A DNA stretch of 64,000 nt, taken from contig JAIOAQ010000010.1 of NCBI GenBank assembly GCA_019873735.1, positions 1-64,000 of the forward strand, given 5' to 3'. This DNA is from Chloroflexota bacterium (lineage in GTDB: Bacteria; Chloroflexota; Anaerolineae; Anaerolineales; Villigracilaceae). Below are positions 17,459 through 25,638 of the stretch, in pieces. Numbering within the stretch: the first letter of the stretch is position 1; the number at the start of each line of letters is the position of its first letter. Under the pieces are notes generated by a model. The model had not been told where the DNA came from, ran no database searches, and was given only the letters and a program-made list of their open reading frames with translations. The translations under genes and the position numbers were made by a program.

Positions 17459-17572
17459 GGGTTAAACTCCTTTCAGAATAGGGGGATAAAAAGCGTTCCG
17501 ATTTCATTATACATTTGTTTTTGCTCAATTGCGAACGGAGAACGTATGATTGCCCTCACCCGTTTTTTGTAT

Positions 17573-17923
17573 TTATTCACCCTTCGGGATACCCACTTCG
17601 ATTGTGCCATTGACGATCCGCACCGGATAGGCCGGAATATCGGTTCCGGCCGGCAGACGGGTGACCTGCCCGGTACGGATATCGAATTGGGCTCCATGAC
17701 GCGGGCAGACGATTTCGTAGTCGTTTAAGTCGCCGTCTCCCAGCGGGCCTTCATCGTGTGAACAAACATCGCCAATGGCAAAAAGCTTTCCCGCCACGTT
17801 AAAGATGACAATCGGCCGATCGCCGATTTCAACAAACAGGCGTTCGCCGTTGGGCAGGGCATCCAGGGGGGCAATTTCAAAGAATTCGCATTGTTCGGGA
17901 GGCAGTTGGGTATAGTTGTACAT
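17573..17923 (-). CDS. Rieske [2Fe-2S] protein, SUF-associated
   Basis: A 116-residue soluble Rieske protein. The cluster motifs are C-S-H in VCSHDEGPLG and C-P-R-H in VCPRHGAQFD, giving the Cys-X-His...Cys-X2-His ligand set, with RTGQVTRLPA downstream. Small proteins of this class act as ferredoxins for oxygenases or as general electron carriers. Here it lies 22 bases after sufU, as the last gene of the SUF operon, an arrangement also seen in other bacteria. A role in donating electrons or cluster quality control during assembly is inference. Confidence 0.9.
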   Translation of the reverse strand: MYNYTQLPPEQCEFFEIAPLDALPNGERLFVEIGDRPIVIFNVAGKLFAIGDVCSHDEGPLGDGDLNDYEIVCPRHGAQFDIRTGQVTRLPAGTDIPAYPVRIVNGTIEVGIPKGE

Positions 17924-17945
17924 AAAACGCTCGCTTTTTGAGTGG

Positions 17946-18341
17946 CTACTCTACCAGTTCATCGCTGGCTTCTCCCAGTCCATATACGCCTGCCTTAAGC
18001 ACCTTCAGGGACAGGAGGGCGCATTTCAATCGCACCGGTCCCAGTTCAATGCCAAGCAAATCGAGCACAAACTCCTTGTTTAACTGCTTGATTTCGTCTA
18101 TGGTTTTGCCGATCACCGCCTCCATCAGCAAGTCTGCAGAAGCCTGTGAGATGGCGCAGCCCTTGCCGTCAAAAGCGGCTTCGGTGACGCGCCCGTCTTC
18201 TCCCACGCGCAAGGTGACTTCAATGTGGTCCCCGCAGAGCGGATTGTCGTCCTCAAACTGGATGTCGTGCGGGTCAAGCCGCCCGCGAAACTGAGGGCTC
18301 TTGTAGCGCTCAATGATGGTTTCTCGATACAAATCGTCCAT
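17946..18341 (-). CDS. sufU: SufU, zinc-dependent sulfur acceptor / scaffold
   Basis: A 131-residue IscU-like protein of the SufU branch. The conserved ligands are present: Cys36 and Asp38 (NPLCGDH), Cys62 (GKGCAISQAS) and Cys107 (LKCALLSL). By family knowledge SufU takes persulfide sulfur from SufS by a zinc-ligand swap and passes it to SufBCD. It follows sufS with about 50 bases between them and precedes the Rieske gene. Confidence 0.94.
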   Translation of the reverse strand: MDDLYRETIIERYKSPQFRGRLDPHDIQFEDDNPLCGDHIEVTLRVGEDGRVTEAAFDGKGCAISQASADLLMEAVIGKTIDEIKQLNKEFVLDLLGIELGPVRLKCALLSLKVLKAGVYGLGEASDELVE

Positions 18342-18390
18342 ACAAATCTCCAGCGTCTACATCCACAAGACAAACGTACCTGTGAACGCC

Positions 18391-19617
18391 TTATCCGAAA
18401 ATTTCTTTTACTTTGTAAATTCCGTTCACCAGTTTGTCCACCTCTTCCAGGGTATTGTAGATGTAAAAACTGGCGCGGGTGCTGGCAGGAATGCCGAATT
18501 TCTCGTGCAAAGGTTGGGCGCAGTGGTGACCGGCGCGCACGGCTATGCCCGACATGTCCAAAATCTGTGCCACATCATGAGGATGGACGCCATCCAGCGT
18601 AAACGCGGCTACCCCGCCTTTTTTATCTGCTGAGGGACCCAGTACGTGCAGTCCCGGAATCTCTTCGAGACGTTCCAGGGCATAGGCGATGATCTCCTGC
18701 TCATGCGCTCGGACCGCGCTCATGCCTGCTTCTGTTAAATAGTCCACTGCCGCTCCCAGGCCAACCGCCTCGGCAATGGCAGGCGTTCCGGCCTCAAATT
18801 TGTGGGGCAGGTCGTTTGGGCGGAAGGAGCGTAATTTGACTTCTTTAATCATATCGCCCCCGCCCAGGAAGGGATGCATACTCTCCAGCAATTTTTCCTT
18901 GCCATACAGCACGCCAATGCCGGTAGGACCGAGCATCTTGTGCGCCGAAAAGGCCAGGAAATCAACGTCCAGGGCGCGCACATCTATTGGCAGGTGCGGC
19001 ACAGATTGGGCGCCATCCACCAGGGTGAGGGCGCCGGCTTCGTGCGCCAGTCGAATGATCTCCTCGGCCGGCGTGACCGTGCCCAGGACGTTGGACATAT
19101 GTGTAAAAGCAACCAGTTTAGGGTCTTGGGAAAGAAGCGCCCGGTAAACTTCCAGGTCGAGCAAGCCTTCCTCGGTCACCGGGATGAATTCCAGGCGGAT
19201 GCCGCGTTCGGCCGCCAGCATATGCCAGGGAACGAGGTTGGAGTGATGTTCCATCTCGGTCAGGATGACCAGATCGCCGCTTTTTAGACTGGCGCGGGCC
19301 CAAGCGTAAGCCACCAGGTTGATCGACTCGGTTGTGTTGCGGGTGAAGAGGATTTGCCGGGCGGCCGGGGCGTTGATGAAACGGGCAACCTTCTGGCGCG
19401 CTTCTTCGTAGAGGGCTGTGGCTTCCTCTGCCAGTGTGTGGACGCCGCGGTGGATGTTAGCATTTGAGAGGCGGTAGAAATTGTCCATCGCCTGAATCAC
19501 CGCAAGCGGTTTTTGTGATGTTGCCGTGGAGTCTAGATAAACCAGCGGCACGCCAGGGCGTACTTCACGCTGCAAGACGGGGAAATCGTGGCGAATGCGA
19601 GCGATGTCGAGACTCAT
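18391..19617 (-). CDS. sufS: Cysteine desulfurase SufS
   Basis: A 408-residue type II PLP-dependent cysteine desulfurase. Family features: N-terminal VYLDSTATSQKPLAVIQAMD, the aspartate of TLVDGAQSVPH, the PLP lysine in SAHKMLGPTGIG, and the active-site cysteine in GHHCAQPLHEKFG on the short type II loop. It supplies persulfide sulfur for cluster assembly. It sits five bases after the 101-aa unknown and upstream of sufU. Confidence 0.95.
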   Translation of the reverse strand: MSLDIARIRHDFPVLQREVRPGVPLVYLDSTATSQKPLAVIQAMDNFYRLSNANIHRGVHTLAEEATALYEEARQKVARFINAPAARQILFTRNTTESINLVAYAWARASLKSGDLVILTEMEHHSNLVPWHMLAAERGIRLEFIPVTEEGLLDLEVYRALLSQDPKLVAFTHMSNVLGTVTPAEEIIRLAHEAGALTLVDGAQSVPHLPIDVRALDVDFLAFSAHKMLGPTGIGVLYGKEKLLESMHPFLGGGDMIKEVKLRSFRPNDLPHKFEAGTPAIAEAVGLGAAVDYLTEAGMSAVRAHEQEIIAYALERLEEIPGLHVLGPSADKKGGVAAFTLDGVHPHDVAQILDMSGIAVRAGHHCAQPLHEKFGIPASTRASFYIYNTLEEVDKLVNGIYKVKEIFG

Positions 19618-19622
19618 GGCGT

Positions 19623-19928
19623 TTAATAATCCGGAATTTCTTTGGTCCCGCTTTTCTTGGCCGAGCCGGCAGGGCGCAAATGCTCAGAGTTGGATGGATA
19701 CCACAGAATCCGGTCTGGCACCATCCAGCCATCGGTTAGAAAAACGTTGGAGCGAAATTGCACCGCGACCATCTTGGCATCTACCTGGACAACAATACCT
19801 TTAATCCAGCCGCGCACGCGTTCACTGCCTTTTTCATGGTCGCAGAATACCTCTACTTTGTCGCCCACCTCGAATTCGTGTTCCGGGGCCGGGCGGCGCA
19901 TATAGGTAATTTTTTGTTCTATTGCCAT
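19623..19928 (-). CDS. Conserved-looking 101-aa protein inside the SUF operon
   Basis: Not recognised. The ATG is preceded by a good GGAGG site. Residues 18-85 (VGDKVEVFCDHEK, RVRGWIKGIVVQVDAKMVAVQF, DGWMVPDRILWYPSNS) alternate hydrophobic and charged residues as in a small SH3-like or KOW-like beta-barrel, and the tail is basic and disordered. It has a single Cys and no cluster-binding pattern. It lies between sufD (separated by an inverted repeat) and sufS (five bases away), so it is probably co-transcribed and translated with the cluster-assembly genes. Its role could be nucleic acid binding or a structural adaptor; neither is demonstrated. Confidence 0.75.
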   Translation of the reverse strand: MAIEQKITYMRRPAPEHEFEVGDKVEVFCDHEKGSERVRGWIKGIVVQVDAKMVAVQFRSNVFLTDGWMVPDRILWYPSNSEHLRPAGSAKKSGTKEIPDY

Positions 19929-19968
19929 CCAAAAACCTCCAGGGAGTCCCTCCCAAAAGACTTATTTT

Positions 19969-20037
19969 ACCGCTGAGACGCAGAGTAGACAGAGAATGGG
20001 TCGATGTTAAACTCTGCGTTCTCAGCGTCTCCGCGGT
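19969..20037. repeat. Inverted repeat between sufD and the 101-aa gene
   Basis: Arms ACCGCTGAGACGCAGAGT (from 19969) and CTCTGCGTTCTCAGCGTC (from 20012), continuing to CCGCGGT. It belongs to the same family as the copy inside the molybdopterin subunit gene at 13426-13491. In the SUF transcript it would form a long hairpin that could stabilise or separate the upstream and downstream parts. Confidence 0.8.
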
Positions 20038-20054
20038 GAGTTTTTGTGGTGAAG

Positions 20055-21395
20055 TTATTCTTCCACTGTTTTGATATAAATTGCCCGTTGGAAGCGTTCG
20101 CGCACGCCCTCAAACGGAATGCGCTGCATGATTGGGTCAAAGAAGCCTTCAACAATCAGCCGTTCTGCATCTTTGGGCGGGATGCCGCGCGAAAGCAGGT
20201 AGAAGAGCGGCTCCTGCTCAATTTTACTGACGGTTGCGCCGTGTGTACAGCGCACATCGTCGGCGCAGATTTCCAGGCCGGGGATGCTGTCGGCGCGTGC
20301 CTGGTCGCTCAAGACCAGGTTGCGGTTGGCCTGATAGCCGTCGGTTTTTTGAGCGCCGGGGGCAACATAAATCATCCCCTGCCAAACGGAGCGACTTTTT
20401 CCCTTGAGAGCGCCTTTGAAGAGCAGGTCGCTGGTTGTATGCGGAGCAAGGTGGTTTTGCTGGGTGTCATGATCCAGGTGCTGATTGCCGTCGGCAAAGT
20501 AAAAGCCAGACATGCGCCCGCTGGCACCTTCGCCCACCAGGTCAAGTTCGGAGAAGTTTTTGGTCAGTCGGGAGCCGACTGCGCCAAAGATCCAATCCAG
20601 GCTGCCGCCGCGTTCGACGCGGGCACGTTCATGGCTGAAATTCCAGACGTGTCTGCCCCAGGATTGCAATTCCACGAAGTGTAGTTGGGCGTCTTCACCA
20701 ACGTGAATCTCAACGAGGCCGGCGTGCATGGCGTTACCTGTCTCGTCAGGAGAGGCGGCTTCGTGGACATACGTTACCGAGGCGCCCGCTTCCAACCAGA
20801 CGATGAGGTGCGAGATGTGCCCCAGGCTTGTTCCTGGCCCCCAGAGAATGCTGTGCAGGGGTTGCTCAACGGTCACGTTTTGGGGGACGTAGAGAAGGAC
20901 GCCGTTTTGTGAGAAGGCTGAAGCCAGGGCTGCAAATTTGCCTTCCTCCGGGCGGACGATCTGCCCGGCCAGGCGGTTGAGCAGTTCGGGATATTCGCGC
21001 TCGGCGGTCTGCAAGTCGGTGAAGATCACGCCCTGTTGGGCGAGAGCAGGATCGAGGTCGAGCCGTGCCCCGCCGGGGAGCAGGACAATCTGTCCGCCGT
21101 GCTGCTTGGCGGTGAGCGGTTTGAGCAGTTCGTCAGGGACAGGCGCCAGGTCGCGGTACGTTTCGGGGGCTGGCAGGCGGAAGTCTGCCGCCGGCAGAGC
21201 GCGCAAATCGGTGCGCCGCCAGGCTTCGTCGGTGGGTGCAGGCATTGGCAGACGGGAAAAGGTCTCAAACGCGCGGCGGCGGAACTCGGTCAGAGCGCCG
21301 CCGGACGGAAGCATGTCGGCCGTGAAAGCAAAATTTTGGGCAACAGAGACGCCCGGCCGAGTGCGTGAAATTGTGATTTTGGGTTTTTCCTGCAT
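20055..21395 (-). CDS. sufD: SufD, Fe-S assembly scaffold subunit
   Basis: SufB/SufD beta-helix family. The SufD features include LSHISHLIVWLEAGASVTYVHE, ADGNQHLDHDTQQNHLAPHTTSD with the conserved His, YQANRNLVLSDQARADSIP, EICADDVRCTHGATVSKIEQE and LFYLLSRGIP. With SufB and SufC it forms the SufBC2D complex that builds [4Fe-4S] clusters. I start it at the ATG at 21395 (MQEKPKITIS); a TTG five codons upstream is possible, but neither has a strong ribosome binding site. It follows sufB by 66 bases. The length (446 residues) is normal. Confidence 0.94.
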   Translation of the reverse strand: MQEKPKITISRTRPGVSVAQNFAFTADMLPSGGALTEFRRRAFETFSRLPMPAPTDEAWRRTDLRALPAADFRLPAPETYRDLAPVPDELLKPLTAKQHGGQIVLLPGGARLDLDPALAQQGVIFTDLQTAEREYPELLNRLAGQIVRPEEGKFAALASAFSQNGVLLYVPQNVTVEQPLHSILWGPGTSLGHISHLIVWLEAGASVTYVHEAASPDETGNAMHAGLVEIHVGEDAQLHFVELQSWGRHVWNFSHERARVERGGSLDWIFGAVGSRLTKNFSELDLVGEGASGRMSGFYFADGNQHLDHDTQQNHLAPHTTSDLLFKGALKGKSRSVWQGMIYVAPGAQKTDGYQANRNLVLSDQARADSIPGLEICADDVRCTHGATVSKIEQEPLFYLLSRGIPPKDAERLIVEGFFDPIMQRIPFEGVRERFQRAIYIKTVEE

Positions 21396-21461
21396 GTGTG
21401 TCCGTTTCAAGGTTTAACAGGTTTGAGTGTTGGAAGGTGTGGTTGCCAAACGGCCAGCATA

Positions 21462-24400
21462 CTAGCCAATTGAGCCTTCCATTTGCAATTGGATGAGACG
21501 GTTCATTTCTACGGCGTACTCCATCGGCAGTTCTTTAACCAGCGGTTCGATGAAGCCCGAAACCACCATTGTTGTGGCTTCCTCCTCGCTCAGGCCGCGC
21601 GACATGAGGTAGAAGAGTTGCTCCTCGCCGACCTTACTGACGGAGGCTTCGTGACCGATGGTGACGTCGTCTTCGTCAATCTCAATGTAAGGGTAAGTGT
21701 CCGAGCGCGATTGGGGGTCAAGCAGCAGCGCGTCGCAGACAACGTTGGATTTGACGCCCTTGGCGCCCTTATAGACTTTGAGCAGGCCGCGGTAGGAGGC
21801 GCGTCCGCCAGCCTTGCTGATGGATTTGGATGTGATTTTGCTACTGGTGTTGGGAGCAAAATGTACCATCTTAGAGCCGGCATCCTGTATCTGACCGGCG
21901 CCAGCAAAGGCCATGGAGAGCATTTCGCCGTGCGCGCCGGGTTCCATCAGGTAGCAGGAGGGGTACTTCATGGTGACCTTGCTCCCCATGTTTGCATCCA
22001 CCCATTCGTGGGTGGCATCGGCATAGACTTTGGCGCGCTGGGTGACGAGGTTGTAGACGTTGTGACTCCAGTTTTGAATGGTGGTGTAGCGGGAGCGGGC
22101 GCCTTTTTTGACGATGATTTCAATCACGCCGCTGTGGAAGGAGTCGGTGGTGTATTGAGGAGCGGTGCAGTTGTGCGAAATGACGCCTTCCGCCAGGTAG
22201 GATTCGTCTTCTTCCACCGAGAAGTTGTACACTTCGGTTTCCTGCTCTTCAACGGTGATGTTCTTGATGGGCATATACTGGAAATTTTCGTCCAGCACAA
22301 ACGGCGAGCCGCTCCAGTCGCCTGCGGGAGCCTGCACGCCCACCATCTCGCCAAATTGCGGATTGAACGGGGATGCAATCACCACCGTGTAGATGTCTCT
22401 GCGTGGAGCAGTGCGCTTCTGATGATTCACCGAAGCGGCAATCCCCAACCGCAGTAAAGCATCGCGGAAGGTGTATGCCAGGTTGGGGGAAACCGAATTG
22501 TAGCGGAACATGTTTTTGCGGGCGTCATAACTTCCGTCTCCTAACCACATGCCGCGCACAAATTCGGTCAGGAATTCGCGGGGAGCGCTCAAAATCCATT
22601 CAGGGATGCGCTTTTCATAGACAGTTGCGCCGAACTCGCGGGCAAAAGCGCGGGCGGCTTCGGTAGAAGCAAGCACCAGCGTCTGCCCATTTTGGCGAGG
22701 AGCATTTTCAATGGGGGCTTTGCCGAAGTAACGCTGCATCAGGTCTCTGGCATCCGAAATCAGGCTGTTTTCTTTGACGTTGAAAGACAGGGTGAGGTAA
22801 TGCTCGTTATCCACATGTCCTTCAGCAAAATAGTAGCCAAGCAAGCGATAAAACTCTGGCTCTTGCGGGAATTCAACGTAATGCTGAACCGGGGCATGGC
22901 GGCCGCGGCCAATTTCGACATTGATTCCAGCCGCCACGAGTTCAGCCTCCGGCTGGTAGACCGGCACGACCAGATAATCACCTTCTCTGACGCTATCGGC
23001 GCGTGCCCAAACGAGTTGGAACTCCTTGTTGCGCTCCGAGCGACGCTGACGGCGCGCAACCAAGAGCGGGTGTTCTGCAGTCACGCGCAGGGTGCGTTTG
23101 CTATCGCCGTAGTATTGAATATTGTAAATCTTGCCATGATACGGCCGCACCTGAGTGTGATAGACCTTGCGCCAGCGTCCCAGGTGAGTCAACACTTCGT
23201 CGCCAACCTGTACCTGTTCAATGGGTTTTTCGCCCTGGCGGGTGCGTACCTGTGCCCCAGCGAGGAAACAGCCCTCCACGTAATGCACCTGCGCGCCCTC
23301 GTCCACAATAATGAGCGAGCGCTCAAATTGCCCCACGTTGGCAGTATTCAGGCGGAAGTAGGCCTGTAGCGGCAAGTCCACCTTGACGCCCGGCGGCACA
23401 TAGACAAACGAGCCGCCCGACCAGACGGCGCTGTTTAACGCAGCAAACTTGTTATCTTCGATGGGGATGACCGTGCCAAAATATTCGCGGAACAGGTCGG
23501 GGTGCTGCCTCAGGCCGTCTTCGATGGAGAGGAAGATAACGCCTTGCTTTTCGAGGTGCTCCTGAATGGAGTGATAGACCATCTCAGAGTTGTGCACGAT
23601 AAGCCCCTCAGCCACGAAGTTATGAGGACCATCCACTTCGATATCGAAGACTTCCTCTACGCCAGCAGGCACTATGGATTCGACGCGGGCATAACCAAAA
23701 TACTCGTTGATATGATTGCCTAATGCCATGTTCTCGATGTCGAAATAAGGCGCATCGTTTTTTGCAGCTATTTCCAGCAACCGGGATAAAGTTGAACGAC
23801 TTCCAGATTTCAGGTTTGTGCGTTCCGTAATCGTTGGACTAAAGTCCTGCCTCAGTTCATGAAAGTCGGGTAAACCCGACTCGCGCCCATAACCCGAAAG
23901 GGTTTCCACGTACTGAGAAGGTGGCGTTAGCCCCACCGAATCCACATCAGGCAAAGCCTTCACTACTGCCACCAGGTCGCCGGGTTGAATGTCGCGCAGA
24001 TATTTCCAGGTGCGAATATAGCGCCCGCGCTGCTTGCCTTCCGATTTGTGGTGTTCCAGCACCAGGAAGGGATGGTTTTCCGTTGCGCGAATGGCGCGGG
24101 TGCCGACCTTTACTTCATACACCGGCCGTTCCCCTTTTGGCATGAAATTTTTCACAGGCGCAGGAAGGATGGTGTTCGTCGTTTCATCGAACGAGAAGAC
24201 CACATCACCGGGCAGGATATTGCGAATCGGGACAACCCCGCGAGTGGTATAAACGCGCGTGTCACCGCTCAAACATTCATATTGCGCGCCAAGCCCGGCC
24301 AAAAACTTGCGCTCGGCTTCCGGCACGCCCAGGCGGTCGAAGGTGCGCTTGATGTCATCCGGCACGTCGTCCCACGATTTCTCCTGCTTCTCCGTCGGCC

Positions 24401-24659
24401 TGACGTAGTAGTAAATCTCATCCAGATTCAGGCCGCTCAGATCGGGGCCCCAGGTAGGCATAGGACGGCTGAGAAAATGCTCTAATGCCTTAAGGCGAAA
24501 CTCAAGCATCCATTTCGGCTCGCCCTTCATGTAAGAGATTTGCTCTACGACCTCTCGGCTCAAACCTTTCTGAGATTTGAAGGCGTAGTAATCATCTCGG
24601 TCTCGAAATCCGTATTTGTATTCTCCAATTGCTTCCAGCAAACGGGCATCGTCGCTCAT
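21462..24659 (-). CDS. sufB: SufB precursor with two inteins
   Basis: SufB, the core scaffold of the SufBC2D Fe-S assembly complex. The open frame is 1065 residues; SufB is normally about 470. The excess is two protein-splicing elements: residues 129-357 (between GAQYE and SEMVYHSI) and residues 464-830 (between AQVHYVEG and CTAPQYTT). Removing both leaves a 469-residue extein that reads continuously as SufB, with AQVHYVEGCTAPQYTTDSFH, RSDTYPYIEIDEDDVTIGHE and QLFYLMSRGLSEEEA. The second insertion sits directly before the conserved Cys of the VEGC motif, so splicing should be required for function. It follows sufC by 24 bases and has an AGGTGA site before the ATG. Confidence 0.96.
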   Translation of the reverse strand: MSDDARLLEAIGEYKYGFRDRDDYYAFKSQKGLSREVVEQISYMKGEPKWMLEFRLKALEHFLSRPMPTWGPDLSGLNLDEIYYYVRPTEKQEKSWDDVPDDIKRTFDRLGVPEAERKFLAGLGAQYECLSGDTRVYTTRGVVPIRNILPGDVVFSFDETTNTILPAPVKNFMPKGERPVYEVKVGTRAIRATENHPFLVLEHHKSEGKQRGRYIRTWKYLRDIQPGDLVAVVKALPDVDSVGLTPPSQYVETLSGYGRESGLPDFHELRQDFSPTITERTNLKSGSRSTLSRLLEIAAKNDAPYFDIENMALGNHINEYFGYARVESIVPAGVEEVFDIEVDGPHNFVAEGLIVHNSEMVYHSIQEHLEKQGVIFLSIEDGLRQHPDLFREYFGTVIPIEDNKFAALNSAVWSGGSFVYVPPGVKVDLPLQAYFRLNTANVGQFERSLIIVDEGAQVHYVEGCFLAGAQVRTRQGEKPIEQVQVGDEVLTHLGRWRKVYHTQVRPYHGKIYNIQYYGDSKRTLRVTAEHPLLVARRQRRSERNKEFQLVWARADSVREGDYLVVPVYQPEAELVAAGINVEIGRGRHAPVQHYVEFPQEPEFYRLLGYYFAEGHVDNEHYLTLSFNVKENSLISDARDLMQRYFGKAPIENAPRQNGQTLVLASTEAARAFAREFGATVYEKRIPEWILSAPREFLTEFVRGMWLGDGSYDARKNMFRYNSVSPNLAYTFRDALLRLGIAASVNHQKRTAPRRDIYTVVIASPFNPQFGEMVGVQAPAGDWSGSPFVLDENFQYMPIKNITVEEQETEVYNFSVEEDESYLAEGVISHNCTAPQYTTDSFHSGVIEIIVKKGARSRYTTIQNWSHNVYNLVTQRAKVYADATHEWVDANMGSKVTMKYPSCYLMEPGAHGEMLSMAFAGAGQIQDAGSKMVHFAPNTSSKITSKSISKAGGRASYRGLLKVYKGAKGVKSNVVCDALLLDPQSRSDTYPYIEIDEDDVTIGHEASVSKVGEEQLFYLMSRGLSEEEATTMVVSGFIEPLVKELPMEYAVEMNRLIQLQMEGSIG
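22170..23270 (-). mobile_element. Intein 2 of SufB with LAGLIDADG homing endonuclease
   Basis: Residues 464-830 of the precursor, 367 aa. Block A is CFLAGAQVRTRQGEKPIEQV with the splice nucleophile Cys464, block B is TLRVTAEHPLLV with the His, block F is TEVYNFSVEEDESYLAEG, and block G is ISHN ending at Asn830, followed by Cys831 of the extein. Two LAGLIDADG-type motifs, LLGYYFAEG (606-614) and FVRGMWLGDG (700-709), with acidic Glu613 and Asp708, indicate a homing endonuclease that may still be active. The site (before VEG/CTAP) is a known intein hotspot in SufB of mycobacteria and others. Confidence 0.93.
23589..24275 (-). mobile_element. Intein 1 of SufB, compact
   Basis: Residues 129-357, 229 aa. 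Block A is CLSGDTRVYTTRGVVPIRNI with Cys129, block B is AIRATENHPFLV, block F is EEVFDIEVDGPHNFVAEG, and block G is LIVHN with Asn357, followed by Ser358 as the +1 nucleophile. The roughly 90 residues between the splicing halves (about 235-325; GLTPPSQYVETLSGYGRE and beyond) show no LAGLIDADG or HNH motif, so the endonuclease is lost or was never there. Splicing motifs are complete. Confidence 0.92.
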
Positions 24660-24683
24660 TCTTCACCTCTAAAGTCAAAGCCA

Positions 24684-25460
24684 TCAGACAGCAATTCCAT
24701 TTTCGTATTTCTCGCGTATCCAGTCGTACCCATGTTCTTCAAGATGCAATGCCAAATCTGGTCCGCCCGATTCAACAATCCGGCCGCCCAGCATAATATG
24801 GACGACATGGGGCTTGATATAGTTCAACAGGCGTTGATAGTGCGTAATGACCAGGACGCCCAGATCCGGCCCGGCAAGCGCGTTTACGCCATCGGCAACG
24901 ATTCTCAGGGCATCAATGTCCAGGCCAGAGTCGGTCTCGTCCAGGATGGCGATCTCGGGTTTTAAGGTTGCCATTTGGAGAATCTCGGCGCGTTTTTTCT
25001 CGCCGCCTGAGAAACCATCATTCAAGTAGCGACCGGCAAAAGCCGGATCCATTTTCAGCATTTCCATATGCCCTTTGAGCAACTTGCGAAATTCGGGGAC
25101 GGGAATGCCCTTATCTTCAGGATTTTCGGCTCTGCGGCGGGCATTAAGTGCTGTGCGTAAGAAATTGGCGACTGTCACCCCCGGAATGGCTACCGGATAT
25201 TGGAAAGCGAGGAAGATTCCCAGCCGCGAACGTTCGTCTGGCTCCAACTCAAGGATGTTTTGACCCTTGAAGATAACCTCGCCTTGCGTTACTTCATATG
25301 CGGGGTGCCCCATCAAGGTATAAGCCAGGGTGGATTTGCCGGTGCCGTTGGGCCCCATGATGGCATGAATTTCACCTTGCTTGATGGTGAGCGATACACC
25401 TTTGAGAATTTCCTTGTCTGCAATATTGACGTGCAGATTCTTGATTTCAAGTTGAGACAT
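24684..25460 (-). CDS. sufC: SufC, ABC-type ATPase of the Fe-S assembly complex
   Basis: A 258-residue SufC: Walker [12 protein letters not shown]-loop [12 protein letters not shown] (characteristic of SufC), signature [15 protein letters not shown], Walker [19 protein letters not shown]-loop [12 protein letters not shown]. It drives conformational change in SufBD. It is the first gene of the SUF operon. The ATG is preceded by GAAGGAG, and a structured leader of about 90 bases precedes it. Confidence 0.96.
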   Translation of the reverse strand: MSQLEIKNLHVNIADKEILKGVSLTIKQGEIHAIMGPNGTGKSTLAYTLMGHPAYEVTQGEVIFKGQNILELEPDERSRLGIFLAFQYPVAIPGVTVANFLRTALNARRRAENPEDKGIPVPEFRKLLKGHMEMLKMDPAFAGRYLNDGFSGGEKKRAEILQMATLKPEIAILDETDSGLDIDALRIVADGVNALAGPDLGVLVITHYQRLLNYIKPHVVHIMLGGRIVESGGPDLALHLEEHGYDWIREKYENGIAV

Positions 25461-25486
25461 TGGGATGTGCTCCTTCAGAAGACGAT

Positions 25487-25543
25487 AAACGACAGACCCT
25501 GGACTCCCAAAGAACGATGTGTGTCGTCTCGGGTCTATCGTTT
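25487..25543 (-). promoter_or_regulatory. Long-stem hairpin in the sufC 5' leader
   Basis: On the minus strand, AAACGATAGACCC (25543 to 25531) can pair along its whole 13-base length, one G-U pair included, with GGGTCTGTCGTTT (25499 to 25487). The 31-base loop contains a further short complementary pair (ACGA/TCGT). It lies between the predicted transcription start and the sufC ribosome binding site and has no U tract, so it is not a standard terminator. It could affect mRNA stability or bind a protein. Confidence 0.6.
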
Positions 25544-25558
25544 GTACTATCGGAAGGC

Positions 25559-25604
25559 ATTATAGCAAAGAGGACGAGATTTGTCAATATTTATGATAAT
25601 TTTC
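25559..25604 (-). promoter_or_regulatory. sufC (SUF operon) promoter with SufR operator candidate
   Basis: On the minus strand a consensus promoter is visible: -35 TTGACA (25582-25587), 17-base spacer, -10 TATAAT (25559-25564). Immediately upstream of and touching the -35 is ATTATCATAAATATTGACA, the same AT-rich half-palindrome found at the sufR promoter (18 of 19 bases shared in this stretch). Binding of an apo or cluster-loaded SufR here would block or modulate RNA polymerase. Confidence 0.8.
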
Positions 25605-25638
25605 TAGTAAATTCCCTCTTTGTGAAAGGGGCATGCCT

